Part shown: positions 25,291 to 37,542 of the stretch, piece after piece | Numbering within the stretch: position 1 is the first letter of the stretch | How the letters are laid out: every line of letters starts with the position of its first letter | Source of the DNA: Cymbidium sinense | Taxonomy: Eukaryota > Streptophyta > Magnoliopsida > Asparagales > Orchidaceae | Length of the DNA stretch: 64,000 nt | Assembly: GCA_021442155.1 (NCBI GenBank) | Contig: CM038214.1 | Coordinates: 143,502,488-143,566,487, forward strand | Reading direction: 5' to 3' | Made by a program: the position numbers and the translations under genes | Notes under the pieces: generated by a model | Told to the model about the DNA's origin: nothing | Seen by the model: the letters and a program-made list of their open reading frames with translations, nothing else | Database searches by the model: none

Positions 25291-25404
25291 AATAAACACC
25301 ACAAAACCACTAAACCCTAAAACTAAACCCTAAAATACAAACCTAAAATACAAACCCCAACCTTAAACCTAACCCTAAACTTACCCTAAACTCAAATTCT
25401 AAAT
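25291..25404 (-). repeat. CCCTAAA segment after the insert
   Basis: Opens with AATAAACAC (25,291-25,299), the partner of the word at 17,868, then CCCTAAA-type repeats. Confidence 0.82.
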
Positions 25405-25735
25405 GGTAAACCCTTAACCAGGCATGACCTAACCACAACCACCACCCTAACCACAAACCTGTTAACCACCCCACCTGCACCTGACCCTGAGCCAAACCCT
25501 GACAGGCAAACCCTGACCTGAAACAAACCCTGGAGCAACTGAGCCACTGAGCCTGGGCCACCACTGGGCCACTCACTGGAGTCATGAGCCCAGAGGCCAT
25601 GATCTCTGGGACCTGGGCCACTGACCCTGGGCCACTAACCTGGGCCACTGACCACAAGACAGGCGACATGGGCCCTGGGCCATGAGCCACAGGCCACAAA
25701 CATGAGCTAAATAAGACCTAAAGATAAAATAAATA
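25405..25735 (-). repeat. GC-richer minisatellite block
   Basis: CCTGGGCCACTGA words. At about 25,612-25,655 there are three near-tandem units of about 15 bp (CCTGGGCCACTGACC with small changes), suggesting slippage. A 118-codon minus-strand frame at 25,343-25,699 is a by-product of the repeat. Confidence 0.72.
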
Positions 25736-26887
25736 AAACTGAGCTCTAGTAGCTAATAAAATAAAATAAAAATATGAACTAAACCAGATAAATAAAAAAC
25801 CTAAACTAAACTAAAAATATAAAATAAAGACTAAATAAAATAAACTGACACAAATAAACATTAATTAAACCTAAAATATATAAGATAAAATTGAATAAAA
25901 CTGGCTAAATAAACCTAAAATAAATAAAATAAAACCTAAACCATAAATAAAAAACCTAAACAAACAAATAAACAAAATAAAATAAACTTAAATACACTAT
26001 ACTAAACTATCTAAAATCTTAACTACACCTAAACATAAACTATAAAATAATAATAAAAAACTTAACTAATCCAAACCCTAAACCCTAAAGCCTCAAGCCA
26101 AAACCCTAAGCTCTAAACCCTAAATACTAAACTAAACTAACAATAAAAATAAAATTAAACTAACAATAAACCTAAACATAATCTAAAAATAATAATACCT
26201 AAAAATAAACCTAAAATAAAAACCTAAAACCTAAACCTAGAAAAATAAAAAAAAAAACCTAAACCTAAAAATAAAAAATAAAACCTATACCGATAAAATA
26301 AACTAAAAATAAAACTAAATAAAAAAATTAAGATAAACCTAAACCTAAACCTTAAAAATAAAGTAAAATAAAAAACCTAAACTAAAATAAATAAACCTAA
26401 AATAAATAAACTAAACTAAATAAAAATAAAATGAACTTAAATAAAAATAAAAAATAAAATAAACTACAATAAATAAATAAAACTAAATAAACCTAAACCT
26501 ACTAATTTACTTAATTTAAAAATAAATAAATAAATAAACCCTAAACCCTAAACCCTAAAACCCTAAACCCTAAATCCTTCACCCTATACTCTAAACCCTA
26601 AATCCTAAACCTTAAACTCTAAACCCTAAACCCTAAACAACCCCAAACCCTAAAACCCTAAACTCTAAACCCTAAACCCTAAATCCAAACCCTAAACCCT
26701 AAAGCCTAAAGCCAAAACCCTAAAATCTAAACCATAAACACTAAACCTTAAACCCTAAAACCTAAACCCTAAATATGCCCCAAACATTAAGCTATCCCTA
26801 AACCCTAAACCCTAAACCCCAAAACTTAAACCTAAAAACTAAACCCTAAACCCTAAACCTAAACCTAACCATAAACCCTAAACCCTC
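25736..26887 (-). repeat. AAATAAA array passing into a dense CCCTAAA cluster
   Basis: The marker ACTAATTTACTTAATTT lies at about 26,501. After it, 26,530-26,885 is among the purest CCCTAAA stretches in the window, though still broken by variants. Confidence 0.92.
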
Positions 26888-27052
26888 ACCTTACTAGAGT
26901 ATGTGGGAGGATAAGGTGATAAGGAGGGTGGTTGAGTGTGATCTGTGTGGGGCCCCTGGGAGGTGGTCTGGGATCTGGGAGGGTCCATGGAAGGTGTGAA
27001 ATGATCCCAATCACACCATGGAACTCAGAGAACCATTCACAGTATTGATGTC
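26888..27052. other. GC-rich unique segment of unknown origin
   Basis: About 165 bp (GAGTATGTGGGAGG, GTGTGGGGCCCCTGGG, CTGGGAGGGTCCATGG). It sits where the Gly-rich coding part of a GRP copy would be expected, just upstream of a GRP 3' UTR, but it does not read as a GRP. It may be a scrambled GRP body or foreign DNA. Confidence 0.5.
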
Positions 27053-27176
27053 TATGCTCTATGTGCTCATTTTTTATCTGTCATCACTTGTATCTTAGAA
27101 AACTTGGTCTCCTACATGGTTGATAAAATCCAAAAGAAGAAATATTGAATCTGAATTTGTTCTCTATTAAAAAAAA
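27053..27176 (+). pseudogene. GRP retro-fragment, copy F (3' UTR only)
   Basis: Matches the GRP 3' UTR from CTCTATGTGCTCATTTTTTA through AAAACTTGGT, GTTGATAAAATCC, AAAAGAAGAAAT and GAATTTGTTCTCTATT to eight A (27,169-27,176), then CTTTAAACCCTAAACCC. The coding part is replaced by the unrelated GC-rich segment to its left. Identity is secure from alignment to the other copies. Confidence 0.85.
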
Positions 27177-27828
27177 CTTTAAACCCTAAACCCTAAACCC
27201 TAAACCTAAACCTAAAACCCCTAAAAACCCTAAACCTAAACCCTAAACCCTAAATTAACCTAACTAAACCCTAAACCCTAAACTAACCTAAACCCTAAAC
27301 CTAAACTAACCTAAATCCTAAACCCTAAACCCTAAATCAAACCTAAACCCTAAACTATAAAACCCTAAACCCTAAAATAAAACCTAAACATAAATAAGAA
27401 TTAAAAAACCAAAAATAAAATAAAATAAAAACTAAATTAAAACTTAAACCTAAAAAATAAATCTAAAAATAAAACCTAAAATTAAAAAATAAAAGAACTT
27501 AAACCCTAAACATAAAAAAAAAACCTAAACCTAAAATAAATAAAATAAGATAAACCTAAACCTAAACTAAAATAAACTAAACTAAAATAAAATAAATAAA
27601 ACCTAAAATAAACTAAACCTAAACCAAAAATAAAATAAATTAAATTAAATTAAAAATAAACCTAATCATAAACTAAAATAAAAACATAAAGCTAAAAATA
27701 AAAAATAAAACCTAAACCTAAGAAAATAAAAATAAAAATAAACTACAAAATAAAGTTAAACCTAAACCTAAACCGAAAAAATAAACCAAACAAAAAACCT
27801 AAACTAAAATAAATAAACTAAACTAAAT
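27177..27828 (-). repeat. CCCTAAA/CCTAAA array
   Basis: CCCTAAA and AACCTAAACC words to about 27,390, then AAATAAA-rich. No gene seen. Confidence 0.92.
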
Positions 27829-27846
27829 AAGAATAAAAATAAACCT
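27829..27846 (+). repeat. Target-site duplication, left copy
   Basis: The 18-bp word AAGAATAAAAATAAACCT, identical to 27,951-27,968 on the other side of the short RTE insertion. Confidence 0.88.
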
Positions 27847-27950
27847 ACAACAATAATAACAACAACAACAACAAGCCTTTATCCCATTAAGTGGGGTCGG
27901 CTACATGAATCCTACGTCTCCATTGTTCCTATTATATGTCAAATTCTCAT
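27847..27950 (-). mobile_element. RTE-clade LINE, 104-bp 5'-truncated 3' end
   Basis: In sense (minus) it reads ATGAGAATTTGACATAT, then CATGTAGCCGACCCCACTTA, then GGGATAAAGGCTTG, and ends in a (TTG)n-type tail. The same 3' terminus is seen on the longer RTE copies at 40.1, 52.0 and 58.96 kb. Flanking 18-bp perfect direct repeats make it a complete target-primed insertion, extremely 5'-truncated. It is non-autonomous and encodes nothing. Confidence 0.93.
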
Positions 27951-27968
27951 AAGAATAAAAATAAACCT
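27951..27968 (+). repeat. Target-site duplication, right copy
   Basis: Perfect 18-bp match to 27,829-27,846. Confidence 0.88.
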
Positions 27969-30900
27969 AAATAAAATAAAAAATAAAATAAACTAAAATA
28001 AATAAAAAATAAACTAATTAAACCTAAACCTACTAGTTTACTTAATTTTAAAAAATAAATAAATAAAATAAAACCTTAACCTAAACACTAAAAACTAAAA
28101 CTAACCATAAACCTTAAACTATAAACCCTAAACCTACAACCCTAACCCTTGAACCCTAAATCCTAAAACCCTTAACCCTAAACGAAAACCCAAAACCCTA
28201 AAACCCAAAATCCTTAATCTTACAACCTAAATCCTAAAACCTATAACCCTAAACACTAAATACTAAACCCCAAACCCTAAACCCAAACCCTAAACCCTAA
28301 ACCATAAACCCTAAACACTAAAAACCTAAAAACCTAAAACCTAAAACCTAAACCTAAACTAAATAAAACCTAAAAATAAAATAAATAAAAATACCTAAAC
28401 CTAAATTTAATAAAAAAATAAAATGAAATAAAAACCTAAACTAAAAGCTAAACCTAAACCTAAACCTAAACCTAAACCTAAAAAAATAAAAAAAACTAAA
28501 TTAAAATAAATAAATAAAAACCTAAACTAAACTAAAAAAATAAAATAAACCTAAAAATAAGAAATTAAAAAATAAAATAAAAATTAAATGTAAAATAAAA
28601 ATAAAATTAAATAAAAATTAAATAAAAACCTAAACCTAAAAAATAAACGTAAAAAAATATATAAATAAGTAAAAAATAAAACCTAAACCCTAAACTAAAA
28701 AAAACCTAAACCTAAAATAAATAAATAAAATAAACCTAAACCTAAACTAAAATAAATGAAACCTAAACCTAAACTTAAAATATAATAAACCTAAACCTAA
28801 ACTAAATAAACTAAAAATAAACCTAAACTTAAACTAAAATAATAAACCTAAAAATAAACCTAAAATAAAAACCTAAAACCTAAACCTAAAAAAATAAAAT
28901 AAAAATACAAACTTAAATCTAAAAATAATTAATAAAACCTAAACCTAAAATATAAAATAATAAAATACTAAACTAAAAAATAAACATAAACCTAAACCTA
29001 AACCTTGAAGATAAACTAAAATAAAAAACCTAAAATAAAATAAATAAACCTAAAATAAATAAACTAGACTATATAAAAAATAAACCTAAATTAAAAAAAA
29101 AAAAGCTAAAATAAATAAAAAATAAACTAGATAAACTAAATAAACCTAAACTTATAGGTTTACTTAATTTAAATAAAACCCTAAACACTAAACCCTAAAC
29201 CCTGAATCCTAAACCCTAAACCCTAAAACAAATCCTAAACCTAATTCCCTAAATTTACAACCCTAAAGCCTAAACCCTAAATAATAAAATAATCTTAACC
29301 TTAAACCCTAAAACTAACCCTAAACCCTAAACCCAAAACTTACAATCCTAAAACCTTAATGTTAAACCCTAAACCCTAAATCCTAAACCTTAAACCCTAA
29401 ACACTATTCCCTAAACCCTTAAAAATTCTAAACCCTAAACCCTAAAACCTAAAAAATCCTAAATAAACCCTAAATAAAAAAATCAAAAAAATAAAACCTT
29501 AACCCAAAATGCTAAAACCTAAACCCTAAACCCTAAACCCTAAACCATAAGCTAAACCTAAACTAAAAACCTAAACCTAAACCCTAAACCTATACCTCAA
29601 CTAAACTAAATAAAATAAACCTAAACCTAACCAAAATGAAAAAATAAATAAATAAAATAAATAAACATAATATAAATAAAATAAAATATAAACTATAAAT
29701 AAATAAATAAAATAAAATAAACTAAACTAAATAAACCAAAACCTAAACCTATACTTAAACTAAGCTAAAATTAACTAAACTAAACTAAAATAATCATAAA
29801 CATAAATCTAATCCTAAACCTAAACCTAAACTAAATAAACTAAAATAAACAAAATAAATAAATTAAAATAAACTAAACTAAATAAACCTAAATAAACCTA
29901 AACCTAAACTAAATAAAATAAACTAATCTAAATAAACTAAACCTCAAAATAAACTAAATAAACTAAATAAATAAAAACTAAACTAAATAAAAAAACCTAA
30001 TCTAAGTAAATAAAATGTAAACTAAATAAATAAACCTATACTAAAAATAAACTAAACTAAACAAAAATAAACCTAAACCTAAACTTAAAACCTAAACTAC
30101 ATAAAATTAAACCTAATTAAATAAAATAAACTATAATAAATAGACTAAACCTAAAATAAATAAACCTAAACCTAAACTAAAAAATAAAACTAAGCTAAAT
30201 AAATAAACCAAAACTAAATAAACTAAAAAAAAATAAAAATAAAAATAAACCTAAACCTAAACTAAACTAAACTAAATAAATAAACCTAAACAAAAAAAAA
30301 AATAAACCTAAACCTAAAATCTAAATAAAAATAAACCTAAACCTAAACCTAAATAAACCTAAAAAACTTAAACTAAAACTAAATAAAATAAAATAAAATA
30401 AACTAAAATAAATCAACCTAAACCTAAATAAAATAAACCTAAACTAAATAAACCTAAACCTAAATAAAAAACTAAACAAAACTTATACGTACACTTAAAT
30501 AAATAAACCTAAAATAAAATAAAAACTAAATCTAAACCTATACCTAAACCTAAACTAAATAAACCTAAACCTAAACTAAAAATAAACCTAAACTAAATAA
30601 AACTAAACTAAATAAATCTTAAACCTAAATAAACCTAAACTAAATTATCCTAAACCAAAACCTAAGATTAAAATAAATAAAAAATAAATTAAATAATAAA
30701 TAAAATAAATCTAAACCTAAATAAACTAAACTAAACTAAACTAAGCTAAATAAATAAATAAAAATTGAACTAAAAAAATAAACTATGTAAAATTTAAAAC
30801 CTAAACTAAAATAAATAAAATTAATAAATGAACTAAACTAAAGCTAAACCTAAACCTAAACCTAAAAATAAATTAAACTAAACTAACTTAAAATAAATAA

Positions 30901-33500
30901 AACCTAAACCTAAACTAGATAAATAAACTAAATAAAATAAACTAAATAAATTAAACTAAATAAAAAAACCTAAACCTAAATAAATAAGCTTAAATAAAAA
31001 TAAAATAAAACTTAAACCTAAACCTAAACCTAAACCTAAACCTAAACTTAAACTAAACTAAAACCTAAACCTAATCCTAAACCTAAACTAACTAAACCCA
31101 AACCTAAACCTAATCCTAAACTTGAACCTAAACTAAACTAATAAAACCTAAATAAACCTAAACATAAACCTAAACCTAAACATAAACTAAATTAAACTAA
31201 TTAAAAAAAATCAAGTAAACAAAAAATAAACTAAATAAACAAAATTAAATAAATAAACCTAAACCTAAACTAAACTAAAAATAAACTAAAATAAAACTAA
31301 ACTAAATAAATAAATAAAAAATAAACCTAAACTAAACTAAACTAAATAAACCTAAACTAAAATAAATTAAACTAAATAAACCAAAACCTAAACCTAAACC
31401 TAAACCTAAACCTAAACCTAAACTAAAGAAAGTAAACCGATAAAATAAAAAAACTACATAAAATAAAGCTAAACCTAAACCTAAACCTAAACTAGATAAA
31501 TAAAATAAAATAAAATAAACTAAATAAACCTATTCCTAAACTAAATAAATAAACTAAAATAAACCAAAACTAAATAAACTAAACTAAATAAATGTAAACT
31601 AAACTAAATAAACCTAAAACCAAAATCTAACCCACAAACTAAACTAAACTAAAATAAATTAAATAAAATAAAGCTAAACCTAAACTAAATAAAATAAACC
31701 AAAACTAAACTAAACATAACTAAACTAAATAAAACCTGAAATAAACATAAAACTAAACCTAAAATCAAAACTAAAATAAACCTAAACGTAAACCTAAATA
31801 AACTAAAACCTAAACCTAAACCTAAATAAATAAACTAAACTAAACTAAAATGAACCTAAACCTAAACATAAACTAAATGAGTAGATAAACCTAAACCTAA
31901 ACCTAAAATAACCTAAGCCTAAACCAAAATTAAATAAACTTACTCCTAAAATAAACCTAAATCTATAAAAATAAATCGAATGTAAACTTAAACCTAAACC
32001 TAAATAAAACTAAATAAACTTAAACCTAAATAAACTAAAACTAAATAAACCTAAACCTAAATAAACTAAATAAACTAAACTAAATAAAAAAACCTAAACC
32101 TAAATAAACCTAAAGTAAAAATAAATCTAAACCTAAACCTAAACCTAAACCTAAATAAATAAACTAAACTTAAATAAATAAACCTAAACCTAAACCTAAA
32201 CCTAAATAAACTTAAACTAAATAAATAAACTTAAAAAACCTAAACCTAAACTAAAAAAACCTAAACCTAATAAACTAAATAAACCTAAACTAAACTAAAA
32301 AATAAAACCTAAATTTAAACCTAAAAACCTAAAACTTAAACTAAACTAAACTAAAATAAACTAAATTAAACCTAAAATAAATAAATTAAACCTAAATAAA
32401 TAAACCTAAACCAAAACCTAAACTAAACTAAACTCCACCAAAAAAAACCTAAACCTAAACCTCAACCTAAATCTAAACCTAAATCTAAATTAAATAAACC
32501 AATATAAATCTAAACCTAAACTTAAACCTAAACATAAATATAACAAACCTAAACTAAATAAAAAATAAATAAACCTAAACCTAAAATCAACCTAAACCTA
32601 AACAAAACTAAAAATAAACCTAAACTAATAAAATAAACCTAAACTTAAACCTAAACCTAAACTAAACTAAACTAAACTAAAAAAACTAAATAAATAAACT
32701 AAAGCTTAAAATAAACCTAAACCTAAACCTAAATAAACTAAACTAAATAAATAAACCTAAACTAAACTAAAGTAAACTAAACTAAGCTAAATAAAAACCT
32801 AAGATAAACAATAAACTATATAAAAATAAACCTAAACCTAAACTTAAACCTAATCCTAAACAAAACCTAAACCTAAACCTAAACCAAAACCTAAACTAAA
32901 TAAACTAAACTTAAACCTAAACCTAAACCTAAAAAATAAAATAAAACCTAAACCTAAACCTAAACCTAAACTAAACCTAAGCCTAAACCTAAACCTAAAC
33001 TTAACCTAAACCTAAACCTAAACTAAAATAAACTAAACTTATAAACTAAAAAAACCTAAAATAAACTAAAATAAACTAAATAAAATAAACCTAAACCTAA
33101 ACCTAGACCTAAAATAAATAAACTAAAATAAATAAAACTAAATTAAAAATAAATAAATAAACTAAACTAAATAAACCTAAATAAAACTTAAACCTAAACC
33201 TAAACCCAAAACTAAACCTAAACCTAAACCTAAACTAAAAAAACTAAAATAAACCAAAACCTAAACTAAATAATAAAAAAAACTAAACTAAATAACCAAT
33301 AACCCTAACCCTAAAACCTAAACCCTAAAACCGTAAACCCTAAACCCTAAACCCTATATGCTAAACCATAAACCCTAAACCCTAACCCTAAACCCTAAAC
33401 CATAAATCCCAAACCCCAAACCCTAAACCTAAACCAAAAGTATCTAAATAAATTAAAAAAATAACCCTAAAACCTAATAAACTTAAACTTTAACCCTAAA
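27969..33500 (-). repeat. Long degenerate CCTAAA/AAATAAA array
   Basis: 5.5 kb without a gene. CCCTAAA clusters lie at 28,070-28,350, 29,165-29,600 and 33,295-33,430. Marker words ACTAGTTTACTTAATTTT and ATAGGTTTACTTAATTT lie at about 28,031 and 29,153. Hexameric CCTAAA dominates 30,000-33,290. The last 65 bp (GTATCTAAATAAATTAAA, AACCTAATAAACTTAAAC) is the conserved GRP flank. Confidence 0.93.
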
Positions 33501-33918
33501 AATGGGTAGAACCTTGATGACAGGAACATTACCAACCAACCAAGCTCTGGGATTTGGCTGAGGAAATAAGGCAGAAAGGCTTATGTGGTGGTGGGGCTGG
33601 AGGCAGGATATGGATGGTCGAAAGCAGTGGTAAGGTAGGAGTGAGGTTTTAAATGCACTGTGAGGAGAGATAGAGGTGGATCCTTACTCAAGAGGTCGTG
33701 GTGTGATGGGAACTAGAGAATCAAGAATGTCCGATCTTATCTGCGCTAATGGAACTTTTATAGTAGAGAATTCTAGTTTTCTAGGCTTGATTTGCTCTAT
33801 GCAAGCTTATTTTTTATCTATGTTGTCACATATGTCATTGAGAACTTGGCGTGTTAGTTGATTGATGAAATAAAAACTAAGAAATATCGTATCTAAAATT
33901 TTTCTTTGTTAAAGAAAA
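33501..33918 (+). pseudogene. GRP retro-fragment, copy G
   Basis: Begins NG-stop-NLDDRNIT, the RRM end, with the same Gln-to-TAG change as copy B. The Gly-rich part is heavily rearranged, but GTGGTGGGGCTGGAGG is recognisable. The terminal motif persists as DGN-stop-R (GATGGGAACTAGAGAA). The 3' UTR contains AATAAA within GATGAAATAAAAACTAAG and ends TTTCTTTGTTAAAGAAAACC. It lacks the RRM core and a start. A TAATAA-type block follows after about 190 bp, mirroring copy B. A 61-codon frame at 33,676-33,861 overlaps the tail and UTR and is not a gene. Confidence 0.87.
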
Positions 33919-34105
33919 CCAAAAAACAAAAAGCCCAAACTAAAAATGAACATAAAACCTAAAACTTAAACCCTAGACCCTAAACCCTAAAATTAATAAA
34001 AATAAAAAATAAAAAAACCCTAAACCTAAATGCTAAACCTCAAAACTAACCCTAATCCTTAAACCTAAACCTACAACCCTAAACCCTAAACCCTAAATGC
34101 TAAAC
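33919..34105 (-). repeat. CCCTAAA segment between GRP copy G and the TAATAA block
   Basis: Degenerate CCCTAAA repeats of about 190 bp, the same spacing as at copy B. Confidence 0.85.
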
Positions 34106-35045
34106 TCTAATAAGAAACTAATAAAACACTAAACTAAACTAACTAAAACTAAAACTAATAAATAATAAAATAAAACTAATAAACTAATAATAAACAAAAA
34201 CTAATTATAAACTAAAATAAAACTAATAAAACTAACTAAACTAAACTAACTAAATAAATACTAAAAAACTAATAAACTAATAATAATAAAAACTAATTAA
34301 ACTAATAAACAAACTAATAACTAAATTAAACATAAACAAAAAAATTGTTCTAATAAACTAAGTAAAAATAAACTAAACTAATAAAACTAATAAAAACTAA
34401 ACTAAACTAAAATTATTAACTAAAATAAAACTAATAAACTAACAAAATTAAACCCTAATAAATAACTAACTAATAATAATAACAACAAACTTAAACCTAA
34501 ACATAACTAACCTATTAAATAATAAATAATAAAAAACTAAACCAATGATACTAAATTAACTAAACTAAAACTAATAACTAATAAACTAAAACTAATAAAT
34601 AAACTAAATAATTAATAAAAAACTAATAATAATAAGTAACTAATAACTAAAACTAATAACTAAACTAAATTAATAAACTAATAAACTAACTAAATAATAA
34701 AAAACTAAAGAAATTAATAAACTAAAACTAATAACCAATAATAACCAACTAACACTAAACTAATAAACTAATAATAAATTAAACTAAATAAAATTAATAA
34801 CTAAACTAATAATAATAATAATAATAATAAACTAAACTAATAATAAACTAAATAATAAATAAAACCTAAATAGATATACAAAATCTAATAATAATAATCA
34901 AACCTAAGAAACTAACTAGTAATAATAAACTAATAAAACTAACTAAACTAATACACTAATAAATAATAATAATAATAAATAAACTAAATTAAAATCTAAT
35001 AATACTTAAAAACACTAAATAATAATAAAACCTAATAACATAAAA
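34106..35045 (-). repeat. CTAATAA-type block (reverse complement of TTATTAG)
   Basis: AACTAATAAACTAA and AATAATAAACTAA words, with an (AAT)n microsatellite near 34,806-34,830. Equivalent to the blocks at 4.5 and 10.7 kb. Confidence 0.86.
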
Positions 35046-37541
35046 ACTAAAACCTAAACTAAATATAAATAAACCTAAACCTAAACCCAAACTTAAAACC
35101 TAAAATAAGACATAAAAAAAATAAAATAAATTAAATAAATCTAAACCTAAGCTAAATAATAAATAAACTAAAACTAAAAAAATAAACCTAAAATAAACCT
35201 AAAACCTAAACCTAAACCCTAAACTAAACTAAACATAAACCCTAAAAATTAAACTAAATAAATAAAAAAAATAAAACCTAAACTAAATAAAATAAACATA
35301 AACCTAAACCTAAACCTAAACCTAAACCTAAACCTAAACCTAAGCATAAACCTAAACGTAATTCTAAACTAAATAAATAAACTAAATTAAATAAAAAAAA
35401 CCTAAACCTAAACTAAACCAAAATAAATAAACCTAAAATAAATAAATTAAATAAATTAAGCTAAAAATAAACCTAAACTAAACTAAACCAAAACCTAACC
35501 TAAAACTAAAAATAACCTAAGCTAAACCTAAACCTAAATAAAAAATAAACTAAATAAACCTAAACTAAATTAAATAAATAAAAATAAACTAAATAAACCT
35601 AAACTAAACTAAAAAACCTAAACTAAAGTAAACTAAATAAAACCTAAACCTAAACATAAATAAAAAAAATAAACAAAACTAAATAAATAAACCTAAACTA
35701 AATAAAATAAACTAAACTAAAATAAACCTAAACCTACACCTAAACTAAAACTAAATAAACCTAAACCCTAAACCTAAACCTAAAAATAAACTAAACCTAA
35801 TTTAAATAAAACTAAATAAAACCTAAACCTAAAATAAAATATCTAAACTAAATAAATAAACTAAATAAATAAATAAAAATAAACCTAAACTAAACATAAA
35901 CTAAAAAAACCTAACCCTAAACCCTAAACCCAAAATAAAATAAAGCTAAATAAAACCTAAACCTAAACCTAAATAAACTAAATAAATAAACTTTGACCTA
36001 AACCTAAATAAATAAATAAACTAAATAAATAAACCTAAACCTAAAGTAAATAAATAAACCAAATAAAGAAATAAAAATAAACCTAAACTAAACCTATACT
36101 AAATAAACCAAAATCTAAACCTAAACCTAAAATAAAATAAAACTAAATAAACTAAACTAAATAAAACCTAAACTTAAAACTAAATAAATAAATAAATAAA
36201 TAAACATAAACCTAAACCTAAATAAATAACTAAACTAAAGAAATGAACATAAACATAAACCTAAACCTAAACTAAACTAAATAAAATAAAACCTAAATAA
36301 ATAAGTAAAACCTAAACCTAAACTTAAACTAAATAAAACTAAAAACTAAATAAACCTAAAAATAAAAAATCTAAACTAAAAAAAAATTAATAAACCTAAA
36401 TAAATAAATAAAACTTATAAAATAAAAATAAAAACTTAAAGAAAAATAAATGAACCTAAACATAAAAATAAAAAACCTAAACTAAATAAGCCTAAATAAA
36501 CCTAAATATAAACCTAAATTGAAACCTAAACCTAAATAAACTAAACTACAAAAAAATCAACCTAAACCAAAATAAAAATTAAATAAACCTAAACTAAACC
36601 TAAACCTAAACCTAAAATAAAAACTAGATAAAATAAACTAAATTAAACCTAAACCTAAACCTAAACCTAAATAAAAATAAAACCTAAACTAAATAAACTA
36701 AACTAAATAAACAAAAATATAAATAAAAGAAAAAATAAATAAAACCTATACCTAAACCTAAATAAAACCGAACCCCAAACCTAAACTAAACTAAATAAAC
36801 CTAAACCTAAACTAAATAAAATAAACTATCCTATACTAAAATAACTATAAATAAATAAAAATTAAATAAAACCTAAATCTAAAGTAAACCTCAACCTAAA
36901 AAATTAAACCTAAAAAAACATAAAGTTAACTAAAAGAAAACCAAACTAAAATATAAACTAAAATAAAATAAGACATAAACCAAACCTAAACCTAAAAATA
37001 AAAAAAACCTATATAATTAAATAATAAAACCTATACCTAAACTAAACTAAACATAAAAACATAAAAAATAAATAAAAAATAAATTAAAATAAAATTAAAA
37101 AGATAAACTAAACTTAAAATAAATAAATAAAACTAAACCTAAACCTAAACCTAAACCTAAACTATATAAAAAAAAACTTAAACCTAAACTTAATCTGGTT
37201 AAAATAAACCTAAACCTAAAATCAAACTAAACCTAAACCCTAAACTCTAAATCCTAAAATCTAAACACTAAACCCTAAACCTAAAACCCTAAACCAACTA
37301 AAACCATAAACCATAACCCTAAACCATAAACCCTAAATAAACCTAAACTAAACCCCTAAACCCTAAACCTAATATCCTTCCCTAAACCCTAAACCTAAAC
37401 CCTATATAACCTAACCCCAAACCCTAAATTAAACCCCAAAACCTTAAACTAACCCTAAACCCAAAAAAGCCAATACTAAAGTATAAACCCAAACCTTAAA
37501 TCCTAAACCCTAAACTAACCTTAAACCATAAGCTAACCCTA
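35046..37541 (-). repeat. Degenerate CCTAAA/AAATAAA array ending at polarity switch
   Basis: CCTAAA words throughout, including a seven-unit (CCTAAA) run near 35,300-35,340. CCCTAAA returns at 37,230-37,540. The strand polarity flips at about 37,541. Confidence 0.92.
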
Positions 37542-37542
37542 T

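Noticed and set aside
25343..25699. 118-codon minus-strand ORF
   Set aside because: Translation of the CCTGGGCCACTGA minisatellite; low complexity and stop-poor because of GC content.
28026..28050. CRISPR-like array from regularly recurring marker words
   Set aside because: Spacing is about 1 kb or more and irregular, there are no spacers or cas genes, and the DNA is plant.
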